From a bacterium (GTDB taxonomy: Bacteria; Desulfobacterota; Binatia; HRBIN30; CADEER01): DNA of 64,000 nt. Below, in pieces: positions 1 to 10,486 of this stretch; position 1 is the stretch's first letter; each line of letters starts with the position of its first letter. The notes under the pieces were generated by a model that saw nothing but the letters and a program-made list of their open reading frames with translations, did not search any database and was not told the origin of the DNA. The stretch spans positions 69,412 to 133,411 of the forward strand of contig JAUIGL010000006.1 of NCBI GenBank assembly GCA_030430165.1. The letters run 5' to 3'. The position numbers and the translations under genes were made by a program.

Positions 1-760
1 CCTCGGCGACGTCGGCGACGTCGTCGGCGGTGACGATGCCGACCAGCACGCCGCGCCGATCGAGGACTGGCAGCGCCACCCGGTCGTAGCGCTCGATCTG
101 GCGTACCGCCTCCTCGCGGTCGTCGTCGACTTGAAGCGCGACGAAACTCTCGTCCATCAGGGACTCGACCGTACCCTCGGGATCGGCCAGCAGGAACTGC
201 CGGATCTTGAGGTCGTCGATCAGCCTGCCGTGCTCGTCGACGACGTAGATCACGTTGATCGTCTCGGCATCGCGGCCGTAGCGCCGGATATGCCCCATCG
301 CCTGCGCGATCGTCTGGTTACGGCGCACGCGAACGTAGTCGGGGGTCATCAAGCGGCCTACGCTCTCTTCCGGGTAGTTGAGGATCGTCTGCGTGATGCT
401 GCGCTCGGCCGGCGTCAGCAGCGCCATCAGGCGGTTTGCGACTTCCGCCGGCACCTCCTCGAGCAGCTGCGTCCGGTCGTCCGGATCCATCTCGTTGATC
501 AGCACGGCGAGCCGCTCGGTGCCGACCCGGGCAATCAAGTCCTCCTGCTGCTCGGCGTCGAAGTACGAGAATACGTCGGCCGCGAGGTCGCGCGGCAGCA
601 GGCGGAACGTAACCGCGGATTGCTCGTCCTCGAGGCCGGCGATCAGGTCCGCAACGTCGGCCGGCTCGAGCTCCATCAGCGCAGAGCGCAACTGGTCGTA
701 GCGCCGGTCGCGCAGCAGTGCGCCCACATCGGGCCCAAGGAGCCTGTTGATCGAATCCAT
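1..760 (-). CDS. mgtE: Magnesium transporter MgtE, N-terminal part (truncated by window edge)
   Basis: The reading frame starts at the ATG complementary to 758-760 (MDSINRLLGP) and runs off the left edge. The first ~125 residues look like the MgtE N-terminal superhelical domain (ELEPADVADLIAGL, LLPRDLAADVFSYFD, LLEELPAEVANRLMALL). They are followed by YPEESVGRLMTPDYV, the usual entry into the paired CBS domains, of which the first and part of the second are present. In MgtE these cytosolic domains sense Mg2+ and gate the membrane pore. The five-helix membrane domain should lie left of this window. It is divergent from cysE across ~190 bp. I saw no Mg2+ riboswitch upstream. Confidence 0.92.
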   Translation of the reverse strand, partial: MDSINRLLGPDVGALLRDRRYDQLRSALMELEPADVADLIAGLEDEQSAVTFRLLPRDLAADVFSYFDAEQQEDLIARVGTERLAVLINEMDPDDRTQLLEEVPAEVANRLMALLTPAERSITQTILNYPEESVGRLMTPDYVRVRRNQTIAQAMGHIRRYGRDAETINVIYVVDEHGRLIDDLKIRQFLLADPEGTVESLMDESFVALQVDDDREEAVRQIERYDRVALPVLDRRGVLVGIVTADDVADVAE

Positions 761-952
761 CGGCTGACAACCACGCGACGAGAAGGCCAGCCGGATCCGC
801 GCCCCCTACGTGTTTCGCGCGAAGCCGCCGGTCCCCATCGCCGCAGAGCAACTAGGTCCGTCGTCCATCGTTATCGGCCTTCTACTCCAAATCCACACAC
901 GGATAAAGGGCCGAGACGCCGCGCCTTGTCGCTCTCGCCGACGCAGCGCATA

Positions 953-1921
953 ATGCCGGCGATGGTGCGGCAGAAGCGGTTTCCCGAGCTCGCCCGGCAC
1001 GATGATCTCGAGCAGAGCATCGACCGGCTGACCAGTAGCTACGGCGACGACAAGGCGATCAACAACCTGGAGAGCGCCGCCCTGCCCAACCGGCGCGCCG
1101 TCATCGAGGGATTCAACCACCTGAAACCGGCGATCTACCTCGGCTTCTACAGCACCCGGTCGCTCAACCGCAGCAACCTGCGGCAAACCATCGCCGAGCA
1201 TCTCTATCCAGCTTACGAAATTCTCGTCGAGCAGATCTACCGCGTCCTGCAATACGAGCAGCAGAACCACCCCGGTTCGGATGCCCCGGCCGCCGAGGCC
1301 GCCGAGGACGTCGTCCTCGAGCTCTTCGACTCGCTGCCGGACCTGCGCGACAAGCTGAACGGCGACGTGCTCGCCGCCCACGACGGGGACCCCGCGGCAC
1401 ACAGCGTCGAGGAAGTGGTGTTCAGCTACCCGGCGCTCGACGCGATCACCGCGTATCGGGTGGCGCACGTGCTCTACCGCCGCAAGGTTCCGATGATTCC
1501 GCGCATCATCACCGAAGCTGCGCACAGCCAGGCCGGAATCGACATCCACCCCGGCGCGGTCATCGGCGACCGACTGTTCATCGACCACGGCACCGGCGTC
1601 GTCATCGGCGAGACCAGCGTCATCGGCAACAACGTCAAGATCTTTCAGGGAGTCACCTTGGGCGCGCTCAGTATCCCGCGCGGCGAGCGCGGCCGCACTC
1701 TGCGCAACGCCAAACGGCATCCGACGATCGAAGACGACGTCACCATCTATTCCGGAGCGACGATCCTCGGCGGCGACACCGTGATCGGCAGAGGCTCGAT
1801 CATCGGCGGTAACGTCTGGTTGGTCCACTCGGTACCGCCGGAGTCGCGCATCCTCTACGAACCCTACACTGGAACCGAAGCTGCACCGCTGCCTGGTGCA
1901 CCCCGCCAAAGGAGCAAGTAG
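953..1921 (+). CDS. cysE: Serine O-acetyltransferase
   Basis: This 322-residue protein transfers acetyl from acetyl-CoA to L-serine, the first step of cysteine synthesis. The N-terminal ~180 residues are helical (SAT N-terminal type). The rest is a left-handed beta-helix of hexapeptide repeats (GVVIGETSVIGNNVKIFQG, then GATILGGDTVIGRGSIIGG). The catalytic-region histidines in DIHPGAVIG and FIDHGTG are present. The same open frame extends upstream to 131, but that part is antisense to mgtE and not protein-like. I chose the ATG at 953; another at 962 is possible. The gene is followed after 3 bases by the acyl-CoA dehydrogenase, so the two are probably co-transcribed. Confidence 0.92.
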   Translation: MPAMVRQKRFPELARHDDLEQSIDRLTSSYGDDKAINNLESAALPNRRAVIEGFNHLKPAIYLGFYSTRSLNRSNLRQTIAEHLYPAYEILVEQIYRVLQYEQQNHPGSDAPAAEAAEDVVLELFDSLPDLRDKLNGDVLAAHDGDPAAHSVEEVVFSYPALDAITAYRVAHVLYRRKVPMIPRIITEAAHSQAGIDIHPGAVIGDRLFIDHGTGVVIGETSVIGNNVKIFQGVTLGALSIPRGERGRTLRNAKRHPTIEDDVTIYSGATILGGDTVIGRGSIIGGNVWLVHSVPPESRILYEPYTGTEAAPLPGAPRQRSK

Positions 1922-1924
1922 CGC

Positions 1925-3127
1925 ATGTCGCACTCCCAACCCAGCTGGCGCGAGATGGACCTGTTCGCGCCCACCGACGAGCACCGCATGCTGGCGGCCA
2001 CCATGCGCGAGTACGTTGCCAACGAAGTCGAGCCACAAGCCGCGGCCTACAACCGCGACGAGAAGTTCAACCTCGCGTTGTTCCGCCGTGCCGGCGAGCT
2101 CGGCCTTCTCGGGCTGACCGTACCGGTGGAAGAAGGCGGCGCCGGCCTCGACGCGGTCGCGGCGGTCGCCGTGTGCGAGGCCCTCTCCACGTCGGATCCG
2201 GGATTCGCGCTCGCCTACATGGCGCACTCCATCCTCTTCGTGAACAATTTCTACTTCAATTCATCCGCCGAGCAGCGCGCGCCGATCCTGCCGCGGGTCA
2301 TCTCGGGCGATTGGATCGGCGGCATGTGCATGACCGAGCCGGAAGCCGGCACCGACGTTCTCGGCATGCAGACCACCGCGGTTCGCGACGGCGACCACTA
2401 CGTCCTCAACGGCCGCAAGATCTTCATCACCAACGGCGCGATCGACGACACCACCCTCGGCGACGTCTTCCTGGTCTACGCGACCACCGGGGAGCGCAAG
2501 ATCACCACCTTCGTCGTCGAGAAGGGATTCCCCGGCTTCTCCGTCGGCCAGCGCCTCAAGGAAAAACTCGGCATGCGAGCCTCGATGACCGCCGAGCTGG
2601 TGTTCGACGACTGCCGGGTACCGGTCCCCTACCGACTCGGCGAAGAGGGACAGAGCAGCATCCACATGATGCGCAACCTCGAAATCGAGCGACTCACCCT
2701 GGCGGCGATGTCACTCGGCATCGCCGAGCGCTGCATGCGGGTGATGGTCGAGTACGCCAACCAGCGCAAAGCCTTCGGCGTGCCGATCCGCGAGCACGGC
2801 CAGATCCAACGCCACATCGCCGAGTCCTACGCCGAGTACAAGGCCTGCCGCTGCTACGTCTACGAGACCGCGCGCAAGCTCGACCTGGGCAGCTCCGGCA
2901 ACCGGGTCGACGCCGACGGCACCAAGCTGCTCACCTCTCGCGTCGCCAAGGAAATCGCCGACCGCGCCATCCAGGTGCTCGGCGGTTACGGTTACATGGG
3001 CGAGTACACGGTCGAGCGGCTGTGGCGCGACGCCAAGCTGCTCGAGATCGGCGGCGGCACCCTCGAAGCGCACCAGAAAAACATCACCAAGGACCTCAGC
3101 CGCAGCCCCGAGCTCATCGGCGCCTGA
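1925..3127 (+). CDS. Acyl-CoA dehydrogenase (isovaleryl-CoA-dehydrogenase-like active site)
   Basis: A 400-residue flavoprotein of the acyl-CoA dehydrogenase family, which oxidises acyl-CoA to the 2-enoyl-CoA and passes electrons to ETF. Family landmarks are MTEPEAGTD (~137-145), the K-F-ITN segment and the C-terminal GGYGYMGEYTVERLWRDAK. The usual catalytic YEGT motif is replaced by IGGGT. That is the pattern of isovaleryl-CoA dehydrogenase, where the base lies on another helix. A glutamate at the corresponding place, E255 in NLEIERLTLA, is present. A branched or longer substrate is therefore more likely than a medium straight chain, but the true substrate cannot be read. It lies between cysE and a thioesterase gene. 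Confidence 0.93.
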   Translation: MSHSQPSWREMDLFAPTDEHRMLAATMREYVANEVEPQAAAYNRDEKFNLALFRRAGELGLLGLTVPVEEGGAGLDAVAAVAVCEALSTSDPGFALAYMAHSILFVNNFYFNSSAEQRAPILPRVISGDWIGGMCMTEPEAGTDVLGMQTTAVRDGDHYVLNGRKIFITNGAIDDTTLGDVFLVYATTGERKITTFVVEKGFPGFSVGQRLKEKLGMRASMTAELVFDDCRVPVPYRLGEEGQSSIHMMRNLEIERLTLAAMSLGIAERCMRVMVEYANQRKAFGVPIREHGQIQRHIAESYAEYKACRCYVYETARKLDLGSSGNRVDADGTKLLTSRVAKEIADRAIQVLGGYGYMGEYTVERLWRDAKLLEIGGGTLEAHQKNITKDLSRSPELIGA

Positions 3128-3139
3128 GCGCGGGCGACG

Positions 3140-3967
3140 ATGAGGCGATACACCCTGCGCGTCGACACCCCGGTCGCCGAGCTCGACCCGTTCGACGAGC
3201 TGCGCGCGTCGGCGCTGGTCCGCCTGCTCCAACTCGCCGCCTCCAACGCGACCACCGAGGCGGGCTACGACGTGGCATGGTACGCGCGCAACCACGCGAC
3301 CTGGATCGTGCGTCACACCAGCCTCGAGCGCCTGACCCCTGCGCGCCAGGGCGAGACCCTGGAAATCGACACCTGGGTCTCCGATTTTCGACGCGTCCGT
3401 TCGCTGCGCCAGTACGAGGTTCGCAACTCGGACGGCGGCGAGGTCGCGCGCGCCGTGACCGACTGGGTCTTCGTCGACACCGACACCGGTTCGCCGGCGA
3501 CCCCACCGCAAGCCCTGCAGCAGGCATTCATGCCGGACGGCATCGCCACCGCGGCGCGCCCGCCCCGCATCCGCCCGCCACGCGGCGGTCGCGAAGTGCG
3601 CCTGCGCCCGGTCGAGCTCGCCGATCTCGACTCGCTCGGCCACGTCAACAATGCACGTTACGTCGACCTGGCACAGCAAGCCGTGGTGTCGGCAGTCGCC
3701 GAATCCGGCTGGCAGCAGAGCTTCGAGCCCGGCGCCGACTACCTCCGCATGACCGGGATCGATGTCGAGTACCGCACCGAAGCCACCTACGGCCAGCTGC
3801 TGTCGGCGCAGGTGGAGGTGCGTGAGGTCGCCGACGGCGGAGCGACCGCCGACGTCGCGGTGGTAGCGAATGGTACTACCGCCGCCTGCGCGCACACCCG
3901 CTGGCAGTGGAGCGGCGGTGACTTGCCCGCCGACCCGCGAGGCGCGCTCGGCCGGCTCGTCGCCTGA
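3140..3967 (+). CDS. Acyl-ACP/acyl-CoA thioesterase of the FatA/FatB (double hotdog) family
   Basis: A 275-residue protein with two hotdog halves. The first (~1-125) contains the long helix segment with NATTEAGYDVAWYARNHATWIVR and the TWVSDFRRVRSLRQYEV strand typical of acyl-ACP thioesterases. The second (~150-260) contains the LADLDSLGHVNNARYVDL signature with the asparagine/histidine region used for catalysis in this family. It should hydrolyse acyl-ACP or acyl-CoA thioesters in the cytosol. The ATG at 3140 follows the dehydrogenase stop by 12 bases, suggesting one fatty-acid-related transcript. Substrate chain length is unknown. Confidence 0.85.
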   Translation: MRRYTLRVDTPVAELDPFDELRASALVRLLQLAASNATTEAGYDVAWYARNHATWIVRHTSLERLTPARQGETLEIDTWVSDFRRVRSLRQYEVRNSDGGEVARAVTDWVFVDTDTGSPATPPQALQQAFMPDGIATAARPPRIRPPRGGREVRLRPVELADLDSLGHVNNARYVDLAQQAVVSAVAESGWQQSFEPGADYLRMTGIDVEYRTEATYGQLLSAQVEVREVADGGATADVAVVANGTTAACAHTRWQWSGGDLPADPRGALGRLVA

Positions 3968-3984
3968 GTCCCGGCGCGCGACAC

Positions 3985-4053
3985 CGCGGAATCCGCAGAG
4001 AGGCCCTCGAGCCGCACAGCCAACCTCCTCCGCGCCCCCCTGCGGACTCCGCG
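3985..4053. terminator. Imperfect inverted repeat in a convergent intergenic gap
   Basis: Two 14-base arms (3985-3998 CGCGGAATCCGCAG and 4040-4053) are complementary at 13 of 14 positions and are separated by 41 bases. They lie between the thioesterase gene (+) and the response regulator gene (-), which converge. A direct repeat CTCGAGCCG also occurs in the gap. There is no T-run, so a shared bidirectional terminator is only a guess. Confidence 0.35.
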
Positions 4054-4077
4054 ATCACTCGAGCCGCCGCCGGGAAC

Positions 4078-4458
4078 TCAACCCTCGACGGCGGCCCACA
4101 GGTCTTTCAGGTCGAACGGCTTGCTGAGCACCGAGTCGGCGCCGACCCGTTGCGCGAACTCGAGGCCCTCCTCGCCGGCCCGGCCCGAGAGGGCGATCAC
4201 TCGGACCGAAGACGGTGTCTTCCAGCCGAGGTCGCCGCCACCGCGTACCCGGCGCAGCACTTCGAATCCATTCATCCCCGGCATCAGGAGGTCGAGGACG
4301 ATCAAGTCGAACCGCTGCTGCTGAATCCGCTCTTCGACTGCATCTCCGTCGTCCGCCACCACCACCTCCCATCCCCGGTCTTCCAGCGCCTGGGCAACGA
4401 CGAATCGCAGGGACGCTTCGTCATCGACTACCAAGGCGCGTCGCGCTCGCGCTGCCAT
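4078..4458 (-). CDS. Single-domain (CheY-like) response regulator
   Basis: A 126-residue receiver domain with no output domain. The acidic pocket is VVDDE near residues 10-14, the phospho-acceptor is D56 in LIVLDLLMPGMNG, and the conserved lysine is in LSKPFD. It should be phosphorylated by a histidine kinase and act by protein contact. The ATG follows a strong GGAGGAGAGG ribosome site. It is downstream of amtB on the same strand, but a strong terminator (4482-4521) separates them, so it probably has its own promoter. No partner kinase is adjacent and its target is unknown. Confidence 0.9.
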   Translation of the reverse strand: MAARARRALVVDDEASLRFVVAQALEDRGWEVVVADDGDAVEERIQQQRFDLIVLDLLMPGMNGFEVLRRVRGGGDLGWKTPSSVRVIALSGRAGEEGLEFAQRVGADSVLSKPFDLKDLWAAVEG

Positions 4459-4481
4459 GATCCTCTCCTCCGCGGCTGCTC

Positions 4482-4521
4482 AAAAAGCACCGGCGCCCCC
4501 GGAATCGACCGGGGGCGCCGG
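4482..4521 (-). terminator. Rho-independent terminator after amtB
   Basis: Two perfect 13-base arms (4490-4502 and 4509-4521, CCGGCGCCCCCGG type) flank a 6-base loop. Read on the minus strand, the hairpin is followed by TGC and five T residues (4486-4482). It lies 30 bases beyond the amtB stop and just before the response regulator start. Confidence 0.88.
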
Positions 4522-4550
4522 ATTGTAGCGAGGCTGATCGACAGTCGCGA

Positions 4551-5945
4551 TCAGGCAGTTTCGGTCTTGAGGGCGCCCGTCGCCATGCCGGCCTGCATCG
4601 CACCGCCGTGGCTCGGAATGTTGCCCGGACCACCGCCGAACGACGACTGCTGGAAGTCGGGGTAGGCCTGCATGCCGTGCTCGCCGATGTCGAGGCCTTC
4701 CTGCTCCTCTTCCGGCGTAACGCGAATCCCCATGGTCGCCTTCAGAACTCCGAAGATAGCCAGCGACGAGATGAAAGCGGCCGCGCCGTACGCGACCACG
4801 CCGATCGCCTGGGTCACCAGCTGGCCCGGTCCGGCCATCGCACCGAAGATGCCAACCGCCAGCGTGCCCCAGATACCGCAGACGAGGTGCACCGAGATCG
4901 CACCGACGGGGTCGTCGAGACGGACGCGGTCGAAGAACATGACCGAGTAGACGACGATCACACCGGCGATCGCGCCGATCAGCATCGAAGACCACATCGC
5001 CATCTGATCGGCGCCAGCGGTGATACCGACCAGGCCGGCGAGGATACCGTTGAGCGCCATCGACAGGTCGGGCTTCTTGGAGACGCCCCACGAAACGAAC
5101 ATGGCGCTCAGTCCGCCGGCAGCGGCGGCCAGCGAGGTGGTCACCAGGGTCAGCGAGACCGCGGCGGCGTCGGCGTTCAGCACCGAACCGCCGTTGAATC
5201 CGAACCATCCCAACCACAGCAGGAACACGCCGATCGTCGCCAGTGGCAAGCTGCTGCCCGGGATCGCATTGGTGCGCCCGTCCTTGGTGTACTTGCCCAT
5301 GCGCGGGCCGAGCAGCAGCACGCCGGCGAGGGCGCCCCAACCACCGACCGAGTGCACCAAAGTCGATCCGGCGAAATCATAGAAGCCCATTTCGTCGAGC
5401 CAACCGGCGCCCCACTTCCAGGAGCCGAGCACCGGGTACACCAGGGCGACGAAGACCAGGGTGAAGATCATGAACGACGACAGCTTGACGCGCTCGGCAA
5501 CCGCACCCGAAACGATCGTCGCGCAGGTCGCCGCGAACATCCCCTGGAACAGGAAGTCGGTCCAGTAGGTGTAGCCGCCATCGGCGTAGCCGGCGGTGTT
5601 GTCGGCCTCGCCGGGGAACAGTCCGAACCCGGCAAAGCCGAAGAACCCGTTGAACTCACCCGGGTACATCAGGTTGAACCCGACGAAAGCGTAGGTCAGC
5701 AAGCCGACACACACGATGTAGGTGTTCTTGAACAGAATGTTGGTGGTGTTCTTGGCCCGGGTCAGTCCGGACTCGAGGGTCGCGAAGCCGAGGTGCATGA
5801 TGAACACCAGCCCGGCCGCGATCATCAGCCAGAGGTTGTTGACGGTGAACATCTCGACCGAGACGTCTTCCGCCAGAGCTGGGGTGGCGACCGCCGCGAT
5901 GGCGAGGGCTGCTACCGACAGGGAACTCAATCGCTTCCTAATCAT
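4551..5945 (-). CDS. amtB: Ammonium transporter
   Basis: A 464-residue Amt protein with a cleavable signal peptide (MIRKRLSSLSVAALAIAAVATPALA). The channel features are present: ATLESGLTRAKN in TM1, the aspartate in FYDFAGS, and the twin pore histidines in TLVHSVGG and ISVHLVCG. The C-terminal tail is longer than usual and glycine-rich (QQSSFGGGPGNIP). The ATG at 5945 is preceded by GGAAGGAGAT; a longer frame to 5996 overlaps glnK and is unlikely. It forms an operon with glnK (25-base gap), the normal pairing in which GlnK plugs AmtB when nitrogen is sufficient. Confidence 0.97.
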   Translation of the reverse strand: MIRKRLSSLSVAALAIAAVATPALAEDVSVEMFTVNNLWLMIAAGLVFIMHLGFATLESGLTRAKNTTNILFKNTYIVCVGLLTYAFVGFNLMYPGEFNGFFGFAGFGLFPGEADNTAGYADGGYTYWTDFLFQGMFAATCATIVSGAVAERVKLSSFMIFTLVFVALVYPVLGSWKWGAGWLDEMGFYDFAGSTLVHSVGGWGALAGVLLLGPRMGKYTKDGRTNAIPGSSLPLATIGVFLLWLGWFGFNGGSVLNADAAAVSLTLVTTSLAAAAGGLSAMFVSWGVSKKPDLSMALNGILAGLVGITAGADQMAMWSSMLIGAIAGVIVVYSVMFFDRVRLDDPVGAISVHLVCGIWGTLAVGIFGAMAGPGQLVTQAIGVVAYGAAAFISSLAIFGVLKATMGIRVTPEEEQEGLDIGEHGMQAYPDFQQSSFGGGPGNIPSHGGAMQAGMATGALKTETA

Positions 5946-5970
5946 TGGTCCAATCTCCTTCCCGAGAGCT

Positions 5971-7570
<1,600 letters not shown>

Positions 7571-7644
7571 GAAAACTCCTCCTTTGCCTTCTCCATTGAA
7601 TTTGCCCGGATTCACGGCGCTTTCGCCGCGCGCTTCCTAGGCAA

Positions 7645-7660
7645 AGCAAAGCGGATGCCA
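7645..7660 (-). promoter_or_regulatory. Sigma-54 promoter of the porin-glnK-amtB operon
   Basis: Read on the minus strand the sequence is TGGCATCCGCTTTGCT. It has the GG at -24 and GC at -12 with the exact 12-base spacing and TTGC-W, differing from the TGGCAC-N5-TTGCW consensus only at the C of CAC. The predicted start is near 7634, giving a ~64-base leader before the porin ATG. RpoN control fits a glnK-amtB operon. Confidence 0.8.
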
Positions 7661-7683
7661 GAAATGGCGGAGCCAATTAGGGA

Positions 7684-7708
7684 CGACTGCGAAGGCTGAT
7701 CGCAGTCG
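7684..7708. promoter_or_regulatory. Perfect inverted repeat upstream of the sigma-54 promoter
   Basis: CGACTGCG (7684-7691) and CGCAGTCG (7701-7708) are perfect inverted arms around a 9-base spacer. They lie 24 bases upstream of the -24 box. The symmetry fits a dimeric regulator site. It does not match the NtrC consensus and has no T-run for a terminator. Its role is unknown. Confidence 0.4.
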
Positions 7709-7809
7709 CTGATGCCCCCAATCAGTGCACAAGAACTAGGCAGAGCCTGCCGAATAGGCATCCTGCCCGAGTGACAGCCGATCTTCGCGGCGCGCCGAGC
7801 GCTGCCGCG

Positions 7810-9039
7810 CTACGGGCGATCTTCGAGGGGGTAGCCCTGCCAGCGAGCGACGACCGCGCAGCCGATCGTGTCGCTCCACACATTGACCGATGTGCGGCAC
7901 ATATCGAGCACGCGATCGACCGCGAGAATCAGCCCGACGCCCTCCATCGGCAGACCGACGGCGCGCAGGACGACGGTGATCATCACCAACCCGGCCATCG
8001 GGATTCCCGCCGCCCCGATCGACGCCAGAAGCGCGGTCAGGAAAACCAGTATCTGCTGGCCGAAGGTGATCTCGACTCCGTACACCTGGGCGATGAACAT
8101 CGCCGCGACGCACTCGTAGAGCGCCGTGCCGTCCATGTTGATCGTCGCGCCGAGCGGCAGCACGAACGACGTCACCTCATTCGGAACACCCGCCCGCGAC
8201 TCGACACAGTCCATGGTCAGCGGCAGGGTCGCCGAGCTCGAAGCGCTCGAGAACGCCGTCAGCAGCGCCGGAGATACTGCCCGCGAATAGGCGAAGGGGT
8301 CGACCCCGCCGACGTAGCGCAACAGCAGGGGCAACACCACCAACGCGTGCAGCCCGAGCGCGAGCAGAACGGTCGCCATGTAGCGCAGCAGCGGCGCGAA
8401 AACCTCGACGCCCATCGTGCCGACGACCTCTGCCATCAACGCGAACACACCGATCGGTGCCAGTCGGATGACGGCATCGGTGATGCGCATCATCAACTCG
8501 AAGAAGGCGCCGAACCAGTGCACGATCGTATTCCGCTGCTCCCGCGGTAGCTGGTTGGTGAAGAGGCCGACCAGGAGCGAGAAGAAAATGACCCCCAGCA
8601 TGTCGCCTTCCACCATCGCCCGCAGCGGATTTTGCGGAATGATGCGCATCAGAATGTCGCCAAAGCTCTGCGACACCAGCGAGAGCCGTTCCGGGACCTC
8701 CTCCAATGGAACCTCGGCACCGACCCCGGGGCGGATGAGGTTGACCGCGATCAATCCAGCGAGCACCGCCAGAGCACTCGTCGAGAGATAGTAGACCGCC
8801 GCCTTGCCACCCAATTGACCGACCTTGGTGGCGTCGCCGATCGCCGTCGTACCGACGACCAACGACGACACGATGAGCGGAACGATGATCATCCGCAGCA
8901 GGCGCAGGAAGATGTCGCCGAGCGGCGCCACGTAGCCGGCGCCCTCGCCCAGCACCAGCCCGGTCGCGAATCCGCCCACCAGCCCCAGCAGGATCTGCCA
9001 GTGCAGCTCCCGGTACCAAGCCCGCGTTTCGCCGCTCAT
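7810..9039 (-). CDS. Sodium/proton-dicarboxylate or amino-acid symporter (DAACS/SLC1 family)
   Basis: A 409-residue inner-membrane carrier. The two diagnostic re-entrant motifs are present: the serine-rich SSASSSATLPLTMDC (HP1) and GATINMDGTALYE (TM7). HP2 appears as ASIGAAGIPMAGLVM. The family moves dicarboxylates, glutamate, aspartate or serine with Na+ or H+. The exact substrate cannot be told. It is divergent from an NtrC-family regulator 80 bases away, an arrangement like dctA/dctD, so C4-dicarboxylate uptake is the leading guess. Confidence 0.92.
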   Translation of the reverse strand: MSGETRAWYRELHWQILLGLVGGFATGLVLGEGAGYVAPLGDIFLRLLRMIIVPLIVSSLVVGTTAIGDATKVGQLGGKAAVYYLSTSALAVLAGLIAVNLIRPGVGAEVPLEEVPERLSLVSQSFGDILMRIIPQNPLRAMVEGDMLGVIFFSLLVGLFTNQLPREQRNTIVHWFGAFFELMMRITDAVIRLAPIGVFALMAEVVGTMGVEVFAPLLRYMATVLLALGLHALVVLPLLLRYVGGVDPFAYSRAVSPALLTAFSSASSSATLPLTMDCVESRAGVPNEVTSFVLPLGATINMDGTALYECVAAMFIAQVYGVEITFGQQILVFLTALLASIGAAGIPMAGLVMITVVLRAVGLPMEGVGLILAVDRVLDMCRTSVNVWSDTIGCAVVARWQGYPLEDRP

Positions 9040-9119
9040 CGCGCCTGACTACCACAGCTGCTGGCGCACCGCACGCGCGGCCATTGCCTGCAACCCACGC
9101 TTGCGTGACAATTGCCGGC

Positions 9120-10466
9120 GTGGGCGCTGAGATCACGATCATCGATGACGAAGAGGCCATGGCGCAGATCGTCGCCATGGCGCTCGAGCGCGACGGGCAC
9201 CATTGCCGCGCCTTCACCGACGCGGCCAGCGCCCTGCAATCGATCGACTCCGCGGTCGACGTGGTCGTCACCGACCTGAAGATGCCCGAAGTGGGCGGAC
9301 TGGAAGTCCTGCACCGGGTGCGCGCCCTCGACGATCCTCCTCCGGTCATTCTGATTACCGCCCACGGGACCGTCGACACGGCGGTGTCGGCGATGCGCGA
9401 CGGCGCCTTCGACTACATCACCAAACCCTTCGACAACGACGAGCTGCGCGCCGTCGTCGGCCGCGCGATCGAGCTTCGGCGCCTGCGATCGGAAAATCGC
9501 AACCTGCGCGAAGACGTCGGCCGCCGCTACGGGCCGCAGGCGATCATCGCCGAGAGCGAGCCGATGCGCGACCTCCTCGACGTGTTGCGCCGGGTGGCGC
9601 CGAGCAAGGCCACCGTCCTGATCCAGGGAGAGAGCGGTACCGGCAAGGAGCTCGCCGCCCGCCTGCTCCACTACTGGAGCGACCGCGTCGGTCACCCCTT
9701 CGTCGCCGTCAACTGCAAGGCTTTTGCCGAGGGCGTTCTCGAGAGCGAGCTGTTCGGTCACGAAGCGGGCGCCTTTACCGGCGCCACCGGTAGCCGCGCG
9801 GGTTGTTTCGAACGCGCCTCCGACGGAACCCTCTTCCTCGACGAGATCGGCGAGATCGGCGGCGATTTCCAGGCCAAGCTGCTGCGCGTAATGCAGGAAG
9901 GTGAGGTGCTGCGGGTCGGCGGCAACGAGCCGCGCCCAGTGAAGGCTCGCGTCGTCGCCGCCACCAACCGCGACCTGCGCTCGGAAGTCGAATCCGGCTC
10001 GTTTCGCGAGGATCTCTACTTTCGACTCAACGTGATCCCGCTCGAGATCCCGCCGCTGCGCGAGCGCCCCGCGGATATCGTGCCCCTCGCCCAGCATTTC
10101 CTAGCCAACTATTGCCGCGAGGAGCGGCGCCAGTTGGAGCTCGGCGAGGCGGCGCTGGAGACCCTTGTCGCCTACCCCTGGCCGGGCAACGCGCGCGAGC
10201 TCGAGAACGTCGTCGAGCGCGCCGTCGTGCTCACCGCGGGCGACCAGATCGGCGCCGCGGACCTGCACCTCGACACCAACGAGACTGCGACTCGCGGCAC
10301 GCCAGACGGCACCGCCACCCTGCGCCAACACCTCGACCGCGCCGCCGCCGAGCACATCGCCCGAGCCTTGCGCGAGACCGGCGGGAGCCGCAGCGAGGCC
10401 GCCGAGCTCCTCGGCATCGAGCGCACTACGCTGTACCGGATGATGAAGAAGCTGGGAGTCGACTGA
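9120..10466 (+). CDS. Sigma-54-dependent response regulator (NtrC/DctD family)
   Basis: A protein of ~448 residues with a receiver (D52 in VVTDLKMP, lysine in ITKPFD), an AAA+ domain and a Fis-type HTH at the C-terminus (SRSEAAELLGIERTTLYRMMKKLG). The AAA+ domain has Walker A GESGTGKE (170-177), the sigma-54 contact loop GAFTGA (217-222) and Walker B LFLDEIGE. All ATPase elements are intact. I chose a GTG at 9120 because it puts the receiver at the usual position; GTG 9105 and TTG 9084 are alternatives and none has a clear ribosome site. No histidine kinase is adjacent. Confidence 0.93.
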   Translation: MGAEITIIDDEEAMAQIVAMALERDGHHCRAFTDAASALQSIDSAVDVVVTDLKMPEVGGLEVLHRVRALDDPPPVILITAHGTVDTAVSAMRDGAFDYITKPFDNDELRAVVGRAIELRRLRSENRNLREDVGRRYGPQAIIAESEPMRDLLDVLRRVAPSKATVLIQGESGTGKELAARLLHYWSDRVGHPFVAVNCKAFAEGVLESELFGHEAGAFTGATGSRAGCFERASDGTLFLDEIGEIGGDFQAKLLRVMQEGEVLRVGGNEPRPVKARVVAATNRDLRSEVESGSFREDLYFRLNVIPLEIPPLRERPADIVPLAQHFLANYCREERRQLELGEAALETLVAYPWPGNARELENVVERAVVLTAGDQIGAADLHLDTNETATRGTPDGTATLRQHLDRAAAEHIARALRETGGSRSEAAELLGIERTTLYRMMKKLGVD

Positions 10467-10486
10467 CCCCCACTCGGAGGAAACCC

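Noticed and set aside
131-952. Upstream extension of the cysE frame as a fusion protein
   Set aside because: The sequence is antisense to mgtE and lacks any domain; the cysE-like region begins at 953.
761-952. Possible Mg2+ riboswitch upstream of mgtE
   Set aside because: No M-box-like helices or conserved segments could be found in this 192-base gap.
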